From positions 1 through 26,025 of the forward strand of contig RBNI01000892.1 in assembly GCA_003990745.1 (NCBI GenBank): a stretch of 26,025 nucleotides of DNA, in the 5' to 3' direction. The notes below the pieces were generated by a model. It searched no databases. It had not been told where the DNA came from and saw nothing but the letters and a program-made list of their open reading frames with translations. The translations under genes were made by a program, and so were the position numbers. This DNA is from Jimgerdemannia flammicorona. Its lineage: Eukaryota > Mucoromycota > Endogonomycetes > Endogonales > Endogonaceae. Of this stretch, positions 19,007-26,025 are shown piece by piece; positions within the stretch are counted from its first letter, which is position 1, and the number at the start of each line of letters is the position of its first letter.

Positions 19007-21274
19007 TCAGTTCAGAAATGTGTCTTGGACTTTCTGGAGTAGTGGTCTGATATGGCTGTCAACTTTGGAAAAGTCTTCTTCAGAGTTCTCAGGTTCTCCT
19101 TTGGATGAACAGATGGAGATAGCAAAGAGAGGACATTTCTTGGCCAATTTCTTGAGTTGTAGCTTATTGATGTGGATGATCTTTGATCCAGGGTTACTAG
19201 AGTTGAGTGGGTCCTTTTCACCTTGCAGTTTGAAGTTGTGGCATCCTTTCTTGATGGTCAGAGAATGGTTTATCCAATCGATCATGGGGTTCTCTTGTTT
19301 TAACCATGGAGTTCCAAGGATGATTTTGTTGTCAGGGAGTGGTACAATTTGAAGGGTAACATGTACTCGATAGTCACCAATTTGGAAGGATAGGTTGCGG
19401 ACTTCCTTGCTGATGACATGTGAGGTTCCATCAGCTGTAGCAACTGCTTGAGTTTGTTGTACCGGGGAGGTAAAGACCTTGAGTCTGTTGGCTGTTTCTT
19501 CATTGATGAAGTTGCCTGAGGCACCACTGTCTATCATGATCTTGACAGGTGCTCAGTTGACAAAAGCTTTAAGTGTAAGCAGTTTGTCTGATCTAATGGT
19601 GGTGATTTCAGTTGTAGGAGCTTTCCTTCTGTTAGTTCTTCTTTGAGCCAGTTCATTGACACAACTGAAGCAATCATCAATTATTCGGGAAGAGTACATT
19701 CCAATGCCATGGGGACATCGGCCACTTGGTACATATCCATCTTCGATTTTCTTGTAGAATTGTTCCTCTTTGTTCATGGTAAGTTGGACTGGGGCCTTGT
19801 TTGATGAGCCAAATTCTTTGGATCCTCTGATGGTAGGCAGTAGTTCCGGGACTTCCTTGACTGTCAGGGTTGACTTGATTTTTTCGAATAGGATCTGGGC
19901 AATACAGAATCCAATAGGAATCTTGAAGGGTGTCCAACTGTAGTTTTGGATGAGGACAATAATTTCGCCTCTGTAATCTTCATCAATGACTCCTTCTTCT
20001 ACTGAGAGTCCTTTCAATACTAGGCTGCTGCGACAGCATATTCTTCCAACATATCCTTCAGGGATTTGGATGCCGATTCCTGTGTAGACTTGTTTGACTT
20101 CTCAGTTAGAGACTGTAGCTTCTTCGGCTGCATACAGGTCATATCTAGCTGCTTTTTGACTTCCTTTGATTGGGGCCTTAGCAGTTTGTCTTAACTTGAC
20201 AAAGTCTAGTGTTCTGGTGGTCAGATTGTTGAGGTGGTGCAGAGTGGTAACAGTTGCTCATGTTGCTGTTCGGGGTTTTCGGTTAGGGCAGACACTGGCC
20301 ATATGTCCTGTCTTTCAGCAATAGAAGCATGCTCCGCTTCTTCTAAGTTCATTCCTTTCGCCTTCAGTGAGTTTCTTGAAGATACTCGGCTGGGTGGGTT
20401 CATGATTTCTGGGTGTCCATGGAGTGGATGATGAGGGAGCTCGGGAGGCTTCATGCTTGGGTTCTTCTTTCTTGGTCCAAGTCTTTTCCTTGTTGTTGAA
20501 TTGTCTTCGGGGCAGAATGGGTCCAGCTGTTAGGATCCACTTGACCATAGTCTTGATTCTCGCCAGGCACCATTGTTGGTGGTCACAACCAACTGGGCGC
20601 CCTTGTTCTCGGATTTTTCTAGTAAGCCATTCTGGCAGGGCATCAAATAAATGATCTGCTCTTGTACCATTTCGTGCTTCATCGTTGGCAATATATCCTA
20701 GGCCAACAGTGTTCAGAAGTGACTCAAGTTTTGTACAGAAGGTTTCGAATTCCTCCTTGCCATGTACATCGAATTTGAGGTTGCAGAGTTTTACTCGGGA
20801 TTCAGCAATCATGGTTTCGCTGCAATATTGAGCAATCATGAGTTGTTTAAGTCCAGGGGCTGCAGGATGGTCTCTATATCCTGGGGCATTATTTGCTGCA
20901 TTCTGAGCAACTACTGCAGGTCGGGTGTCCCATGTGAGGGGTTTTTCGGGAAGAGTTCGCCACCATTCTTTGGCAGGTCCTCGGAAGAATATAACAACTC
21001 GGCAGACATAGGCTGTAGTGGTAGCAAAGAGCTGTTCCAAAGTGTGGTCTTGATTGTTTGTCAGAACGCAGTCAGCGACTCATTCATTGGTCCATTGATT
21101 GGCTTCAAAGTTGGTGTCAACTACACTAATAAAGCTTTGGACTTCTTGTGCAGTACCATTGAAGGTAGGTAGACTCAGATTTTTTGTAGGTCGGGTCTGT
21201 TCAGCTAAGGCAGTAATGGTTGCTGCCATTATGGCTACCTGGGCTGTGAGGTCTAGAATCTGTTGGTTTGCCAT
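19007..21274 (-). pseudogene. Gag - zinc knuckle - dUTPase - aspartic protease polyprotein, interrupted only by TGA
   Basis: From ATG at 21274 one frame runs about 755 codons to 19007. Gag (about 21274-20335) opens MANQQILDLTAQ and includes LSLPTFNGTAQEVQSFI and FRGPAKEWWRTLPEKP, typical of Ty3/gypsy capsids. A CX2CX4HX4C knuckle (CFYC to KTGHMASVC, 20329-20288) follows, then a dUTPase (about 20190-19795), then a protease with IDSGAS (19534-19517) and ILGTPWL (about 19320-19302). Five internal TGA codons (21080, 20315, 20258, 20102, 19553) and the terminal TGA at 19007 are the only stops, with no TAA or TAG. At CFYC-TGA-KTGH Arg is plausible, so CGA to TGA decay is the simplest reading. Dimeric protease would cut the polyprotein in virus-like particles. 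Confidence 0.9.
19795..20190 (-). pseudogene. dUTPase domain (trimeric type) inside the retrotransposon polyprotein
   Basis: All five conserved motifs of trimeric dUTPases are visible in order: motif 1 ARYDLYAA (20149-20126), motif 2 GRICCRSSL (20047-20021), motif 3 GVIDEDYRGEI (19993-19961) with the catalytic Asp and Tyr, motif 4 GFCIAQI (19912-19892; the usual G-D/x-R-I-A-Q has Cys for Arg), and a variant motif 5 RGSKEFGSS (19828-19802; usually R-G-x-x-G-F-G-S-T). One TGA at 20102-20104 interrupts it. The enzyme hydrolyses dUTP to dUMP and pyrophosphate, which would keep uracil out of the element's cDNA. It is fused in frame between the Gag zinc knuckle and the protease, the order known from betaretroviruses. 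Confidence 0.9.
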
Positions 21275-22198
21275 GTTGTTTACTGGAGGCAGTTGAACTA
21301 CTGGTAGTGGTGTTACTGGTACTACTTGAGGTACTGGTGCAGAGTGTGATGGGGTTCTTTGAGTCTGTGTAAGTTGCTGGAGTAATAGTTGTGGGTCTGG
21401 AGTAAGGGCTTAATAGATGGCTGTCTGTTGCTATGTAGGTGTATTCTGTCCTGATAGAGGTACATCTCCTTCGGTGGTGTATCCCGGATTGAATTCACTG
21501 AGATACTCCTCCTCCTCTTGAGTTTGGTCTTCGTGTACTTAGGTTTGCTCGGCGTCAAAGTAGACAGAATTAGTTGTATATCTGATTTCAGATGGACTTA
21601 ATTCAAAGTCAAGTTCTGGTTCAGTATTAGTTTCGGATTCAGGTAGGGCTGTAGCAGGGCCTGCTTCAGGTTCAGGATCAGGTAGTTGATGAAGGGTTTC
21701 TCTTGCTTCTTCCTTAAGAATATGGCAGGCCTTGTTGTTCTGGAATTGGTAGTATAACACAGTCTTGGTTCTGGTTCAGTGAAAGTTGGTAGAGTTGAGC
21801 CACTTGACTACAGAGGCTTGGGCTTCATGAGGAACTAAGGCTAAAAAGACTGCTGCTGGTTGTCCTAGGTTGCTCGGATTTGTGGAGCTGACAAAACTCT
21901 TATTGAGAAGAGTAAAGAAGGCTTCTATAAGACCTTCTTCGTCCTGACTTGCTGGGTGTAGTGCAAGGAGTTCAGTGAATAGGGTTTTGCCTATTTGCTG
22001 GTTTAATCAGAGTACTTCTTTCTTTGAATGAAGTTTATCCCACTTGTTGCAGGTGTGGAGGTCAAATTGTCCTTATACGTCAGGTTCAATTCTCTCCAGA
22101 TTGTCAGATGGTTCACAATAAATTCCAGGTCAGAGGTTGGGCTTTATACCAACTTGTAGGAATTCACAGGAGGGTTTGTAGCAGGGTGAGGAAGCGTC
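21275..22198 (-). other. Leader of the dUTPase element with a Gag-frame upstream extension
   Basis: Between the primer-binding site and the Gag ATG the same frame can be followed to 22198, though it contains several stops (TAA, TAG and TGA) and no in-frame ATG that I can find. It reads like protein: for example KTLFTELLALHPASQDEEG, AAVFLALVPHEAQASVVKW, then an acidic Pro/Glu stretch (21740-21580) and a Gln/Pro-rich stretch near 21340. It may be a decayed N-terminal Gag extension whose start codon is lost. No domain was recognised. Confidence 0.5.
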
Positions 22199-22216
22199 TT
22201 AAAGTGAAATTGGATT

Positions 22217-22233
22217 GTAAACCACTGCTACCA
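22217..22233 (-). other. Primer-binding site, initiator tRNA-Met-like
   Basis: Three bases past the 5' LTR end the minus strand reads TGGTAGCAGTGGTTTAC. Its complement ends CACTGCTACCA, which fits a tRNA with 5' AGCAGTG, A discriminator and CCA. An A1-U72 pair is characteristic of eukaryotic initiator tRNA-Met, so that is the best guess for the primer. The host tRNA is not in the window. Confidence 0.65.
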
Positions 22234-22236
22234 AGT

Positions 22237-23721
22237 TGTAAGAGGGTTGCTTTTTAGGGTAACTGTTATATAGTTCTGGAAGGGTTTTTTGGAAGTTCTG
22301 AATATTCTGGAAGACCGTTTTCTTATGGTCAAGATCAATTTCATATGGAGTATGTCCTCTACGCTTATTGATTTCAAGATTGGGTTGACATCTCAACCAA
22401 AGTCTTTTTTTGGACTAGTTCTGGATGTTCAGGATTTTCCGTATTTCAGGAAGTTTAAGAAACTAAGACCAGCTTAGTTGAATTGGCGTATCGCTGCAGA
22501 CAATACCCAATTAGGAAATTTCGTGATGGGATTAGGAGTAGGACCTAACGGGGAGCGGATTTACTTAAGAGTGGTTTGTGGGTTATTAAATAGGTTTATT
22601 TGCTATTCATGATATTGCTATACTAGGAGTAGTTGTGTGAAGGGATATTGTGGGGAAGTGCTCAGGAGTTGTGTTCAGATTGTTCAGATCTGAGATTCTG
22701 AGGTCTGAGGGAGGGAGTATTTATACTAGTGAGGGGCTATCTGGACTATGCTAGATATGGATGTAGTACTAAGTGCTTTGCTGAGTCGGAATGCAGTCAC
22801 GTAGTACAAGTGTGATCTGACATGTCAAGAGATCGTCTAACTGCTGAGTCAGTTCACAGTTATGTCATATAAGGCTAATCTAACTATACTATGACTGCTA
22901 AGCTATTTATAGGTTTAGGTGCTGTCTGGTTAGTCTTTGATGACATCACTATTGATGACATCATCACTGGCAAAGTCTGAGCAGTTTTTTGACTTCTGAC
23001 ATCATCAGTTTCAAGGTATCGTCATTTCTATCTCTTGCAAGATTAAGGCTGTCCTTGGTGGCAGTGGTTGTACAAGGATAACAGGTCTTGGTTCTCTTTT
23101 TTTTTTGGTCTGCTGGCGCATTTGTGAGGACTGGCCATTCTTGTCTAGGGCAAGGGCTCCCAATGTCGTGGCTGGGGGTTCGAACCTCTCGGAAATGATA
23201 TTTTCTGTAATCCGAGACAATTTCTAGTAGTAATATCTGTCACATGGATGGCTTGAGATTGGTTTCAATGATGTCGGCTTTCTTGAGTTCAGATGAAGTG
23301 TCCATCACTCTCCAACGGAGGTGACACAGATAGAGCAAATAGAGTTGTTCAAATGTGTTTTGCTTCTACTAAGTAATGAGATCTTGTATAGTCGCAGTGT
23401 ATCTTGGTCTTGAGTTGATAAGTGCAGTTCGTAAACCTTTTAGTAGATGAGATAGGGTTCTTCTTGTCTCAATTTGAGTTTGGTACTTTCGGTTTTCTTT
23501 TATAATAGTACAGTACACTAAACTAGTTATAGCAGTTCAGAGTCAGTCTTATGGTTGTAATACTTCTTCTAGTATTCTTATATCTTGGTGGTGAGTTCTT
23601 GTGCTTGCTGGCATATTTCGTGTAACCAGATGATCTCTTGTTTTGTAGTCTCGCATGTGGTTTCCAAATTAGTTCTAAGGATGCCATGCGATTTTGGTGG
23701 CTTAGAGGTTGTATGCTTATA
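22237..23721 (-). repeat. 5' LTR of the dUTPase element (subtype A, 1,485 bp)
   Basis: Same length and content as 17359-18843, starting TGTATAAG... at 23721 in slightly decayed form (CTTATA on the plus strand) and ending CTTACA at 22237. The two LTRs differ by scattered substitutions, mostly C/T and G/A. The decayed U3 frame is repeated here (stop at 22915-22917). Confidence 0.92.
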
Positions 23722-24177
23722 CCAATAGTCTGCCAGAAGTCACTAAGTACCTCACACTCCCCTAGTCAATGTTCAGGCATCTGCACATATCTCTCTTCCT
23801 GTCCTACATTGTAGTACTCCTCACAGTCAAAGTAACCCCCTTTGATAAGGTGACCCATGCAGAAGTTGAGCATCACATTTCTCCTCAGCATGTACCACTA
23901 GACCACCCAGTACTTTGGTGGCATCCACCTCCTCACCTCCACACTCCAGGCCCACATGCTATGCCAGTTCTACTCTTCTCTGATACTGACTCTCTGCTAT
24001 CCACTAGGCCACAGATCCTGGCCTTGTCTCCTTTGGCAGTCTATCCCATCACCAATGTCGAACTCAACTAAGGAAATGCCTCCTAATAACACTCACTTCT
24101 ATCTCCATATCTCTGGGTCCCAAGCCACCTCTCTATTATTACCCTGTTAATGAATTCCAATGTAGTGTGCTCTCTCT
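23722..24177 (-). pseudogene. LINE 2 ORF2 C-terminal region with CCHC-like motif
   Basis: On the minus strand a frame reads LRRNVMLNFCMGHLIKGGYFDCEEYYNVGQEERY, then MPEH, LGECEVLSDFWQTIG and, across the inserted LTR element, DHLGVGCWSDG. The pattern of Cys, His and Cys followed by FW is the one at the C terminus of many LINE ORF2 proteins, downstream of the reverse transcriptase. Only this 3' portion is present. A retroposon at 24178 interrupts it, and the sequence after 25399 does not clearly continue the protein. Whether it belongs to the same family as the LINE at 5655 cannot be tested, since they do not overlap. Confidence 0.7.
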
Positions 24178-25382
24178 TTTTTTTTTTTTTTTTTAATGGA
24201 CCCATAGTTCTGCAGATTTTTATTGGAAGGGAACCTAGACTATATAGACCAAAACCCTCCCCCACCATCCACCGAACAATATCCCCCCATTAACCTAGAC
24301 TACTAAACTGTCCAGCAGTCCCACCGCTTCAGCTATACCTATTGAACACTGGTTACATCGACCCCCATGACATATACTAGACTTGTCTACTCACCAGGGC
24401 TGGATCATCATTTACATGCGAGAGTACACCTATGCATCAGATCTAGCAGTGCTGGGACCGAATAAAGAATAGCCCCCCAAACCCCAAAAGAAAGCCCGAG
24501 GCAAAGAAAAAACCCCCCAACTAACCAACAGAGAGCAAAGTAGATTCAAAGCAGGTGAGTAAAGAACTTACATGCAGCACCTTCCTCAAAGGACTTACAC
24601 ATGGGCTAGGGTCTAAAAAGACCCCACTCCCACTCTCTGAGCCTGCAGGCCTTGATCACATTACCGTATCAGTTTCTGGTTCCAGTCAGGTACTGCCAAA
24701 TGAGGAAGGCCCCACTCCCCAAGCCTGCAGGCCTCGATCATGTTGCCACATCAGCTCCTGATTCCAGTTGGATACAGTCAGGATGCCAGCCCCTACACCA
24801 CCCCACCCTCTATCAGCCAATTGAAAGGCCCTACCAAAATATTGTCCACCCCAGCCCTGATGACTGCCCCCAGCCTGGCACCCCACTGGTTCACCATTAT
24901 CACCCATCCTCCTATCTGTGATAGCCATCTCCCCTCCCATCCCAACAACACTCAAAAAACAGTCACCTATACCAGAACCATACTTGCCGGGAAGCTCACC
25001 AAAGCCAGAGGGCCCCACCATAGGCACTGAGGACCTGCAGGTAACCTATACTGAGTACTTGATGCCCAAGGTTGGCTGACTCCCTACATAACCTGTGATG
25101 CACTGAGGCAGTATCTTATTGGTGATGGCAAAAGGAAGAAGGTGCCGCACCAAAATGGATGCACTCCAGATGCAGCCAAAGGTACCAAAAACCATGAAAA
25201 AGTAGAGAAGACACTGATCTGACACTGATAAAGGAGCAACTCATCATTATTACCCTCCTCCCACCATGCCCATGCAGGCACAGCAAACCAATCTGAGGTA
25301 AAGGGAGTAATAATAGGAGAAAGGGGACTCAGAAGGTTGCCTACCAAACCTTATAACTGGTAAGGTAGCAGAGAAAGGAGCA
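24178..25382 (-). mobile_element. Non-autonomous poly(A) retroposon, copy E2
   Basis: This is the inverted relative of 13082-14290, 1,205 bp, with the poly(A) seen as T's at 24178-24194 and AATAAA on the minus strand near 24220. The target duplication is 16 bp: GTAGTGTGCTCTCTCT (24162-24177) and GTAGTGTGCCCTCTCT (25383-25398), one C/T difference. It starts at the same 5' base region (CTCTTTCTCTGCTACCTTAC type) as E1, so both are full length. An 113-codon Gly-rich frame (24686-25027) and an 87-codon frame (25084-25347) have counterparts in E1, but neither resembles a known protein. A central part (about 24400-24600) diverges from E1. Confidence 0.87.
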
Positions 25383-25398
25383 GTAGTGTGCCCTCTCT

Positions 25399-25770
25399 GC
25401 TACTCCCTACCAGAAGCCTTTATATTACAATTGTGCAGTAGCAGTCTTCAAAGTTGAAATTTTCATGAAATGTAATGTGTAAACTTTGAGGACGTCGTTT
25501 TCAGTTTCAAAATTCATCATCCATATTTGGTCAATCCTAATATGCCAAATAAGCTGGCTTAAGAAATTAAGGCCAAAAAGATCACAAATTAAGAATACAA
25601 TAATTTTTTTTTTTGGAGGCCTGAAAAATAGCCTTGGAGATGGCTTTATAGCCTGATAAATCACCTTAATCAATAAAAATTGTTTTAGATCCACTGCTAT
25701 CTTCATTGAGTATACCAACAATCTACTTTTTTTCTATCACAAAATGCCTTCTTGTAAGGACAATTAGTGC
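25399..25770. other. Unassigned intergenic DNA with a short hairpin
   Basis: I see no gene. An 8-bp inverted pair TCAAAGTT (about 25449) and AACTTTGA (about 25483) could fold into a hairpin. A T tract at 25604-25614 and TTTTTTT near 25729 are unexplained; a 98-codon minus-strand frame (25425-25721) has no recognisable domain. The end of LINE 2 could lie inside this stretch. Confidence 0.45.
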
Positions 25771-25861
25771 TCCGAACGGATGGAGTTGATCCGGATGAGA
25801 TTCGAATCAGATTCGTCATGTGATGGATTCGAATCAACTCGGATTGGTCTCGTGATCTGAT
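25771..25861. repeat. Degenerate edge of the minisatellite
   Basis: This has variant words of the following array: GATCCGGAT, and two copies of the palindrome GATTCGAATC (about 25800 and 25827). CpG is retained throughout. Confidence 0.6.
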
Positions 25862-26025
25862 CCGGATTGATCCGGATTGATCCGGATTGATCCATCCGGA
25901 TTGATCCATCCGGATTGATCCATCCGGATTGATCCATCCGGATTGATCCGGATTGGTCCATCCGGATTGGTCCATCCGGATTGGTCCATCCGGATTGGTC
26001 CATCCGGATTGGTCCATCCGGATTG
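25862..26025. repeat. Minisatellite of 10- and 14-bp CCGG-containing units, running off the window
   Basis: Units in order are CCGGATTGAT twice, CCGGATTGATCCAT four times, CCGGATTGAT once, CCGGATTGGTCCAT five times, then a partial CCGGATTG. The 14-mer is the 10-mer plus CCAT, and a GAT to GGT change marks the second block. Each unit contains the palindrome ATCCGGAT. The open frames on the minus strand (repeating SGWTNPD or SIRMDQ) are a by-product of the repeat. Confidence 0.95.

Larger units (their letters stand above)
17359..23721 (-). mobile_element. Full-length non-autonomous LTR retrotransposon with Gag, dUTPase and protease
   Basis: The element is 6,363 bp with two LTRs of exactly 1,485 bp and a perfect 5-bp target duplication, CCAAT (17354-17358 and 23722-23726). 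It has a primer-binding site next to the 5' LTR and a polypurine tract next to the 3' LTR. The 3,393-bp internal region codes for Gag-dUTPase-protease and a stub of the chromodomain. Reverse transcriptase, RNase H and integrase are deleted. The chromodomain stub and polypurine tract closely match the plus-strand chromovirus at 1669-5654, so a relative of that element is the likely autonomous partner. The LTR pair is very similar, with differences mostly C/T and G/A, so this is the youngest insertion of the nest. Confidence 0.93.

Noticed and set aside
18924..19352. 142-codon plus-strand frame
   Set aside because: It is the antisense shadow of the protease region of the minus-strand element.
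19007..21274. TGA as a recoded sense codon (all stops in the Gag-dUTPase-protease frame are TGA)
   Set aside because: TGA also breaks the pol at 1669-3581 at typical Arg positions, TAA and TAG appear in the leader and older elements, and CpG loss is general. CGA to TGA decay explains it without an altered code.
22217..22233. tRNA gene
   Set aside because: Only the 3' end complement is present, adjacent to the LTR. It is a primer-binding site, not a gene.
24686..25347. Protein-coding gene in the poly(A) retroposon
   Set aside because: The frames are short, shift between copies and match no known family; substitutions between the two copies do not clearly favour synonymous sites by eye.
25703..26017. 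Open frames encoding repeated SGWTNPD or SIRMDQ peptides
   Set aside because: They are frames through a 10/14-bp tandem repeat, with low complexity and no gene structure.
25862..26025. CRISPR-like array
   Set aside because: Units are contiguous with no unique spacers, and the context is eukaryotic.

Overview
This 26 kb window looks like a transposon graveyard from a repeat-rich filamentous fungus. The evidence is chromodomain-bearing Ty3/gypsy elements, Tad1/I-like LINEs with poly(A) tails, a short Tc1/mariner-type inverted-repeat element, and CpG-biased C-to-T decay. The decay pattern suits a genome that methylates CpG (many basidiomycetes, or truffle-like ascomycetes) better than classic CpA-directed RIP, but the species cannot be fixed from this sequence. 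I see no convincing host gene, tRNA, rRNA or CRISPR array.

Layout. 1-247 is unassigned AT-rich DNA. 250-1666 is a 1.4 kb palindrome bounded by TA, with an identical-length 217-bp MITE at each outer end. 1669-5654 is the 3' end of a plus-strand chromovirus: integrase, chromodomain, polypurine tract and a 2,061-bp LTR whose U3 holds a decayed 365-codon reading frame. 5655-11624 is a LINE (ORF1, then ORF2 with endonuclease and part of the reverse transcriptase), split by a CpG-depleted solo LTR (9066-11135). At 11625 the LINE is cut by an older minus-strand chromovirus (probable LTR 11625-12109, pol 12110-15287), itself split by a 1.2 kb poly(A) retroposon (13082-14290). 15288-16881 is another LTR of the ORF-bearing type, truncated by a second, minus-strand LINE (16882 onward).

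That second LINE is split by a full-length minus-strand LTR element (17359-23721): two 1,485-bp LTRs, CCAAT target duplication, primer-binding site and polypurine tract. Its internal region encodes Gag, a zinc knuckle, a five-motif dUTPase and an aspartic protease in one reading frame, but reverse transcriptase, RNase H and integrase have been deleted. A second copy of the poly(A) retroposon lies at 24178-25382. The window ends in a 10/14-bp CCGG-containing minisatellite that runs off the edge.

The main points of interest are the dUTPase between Gag and protease, the protein-length frames inside two LTR subtypes that share ends but differ in the middle, heat-shock-element-like motifs in LTRs, and the nested insertions, three of which can be removed on paper with one target duplication to restore the interrupted frame.
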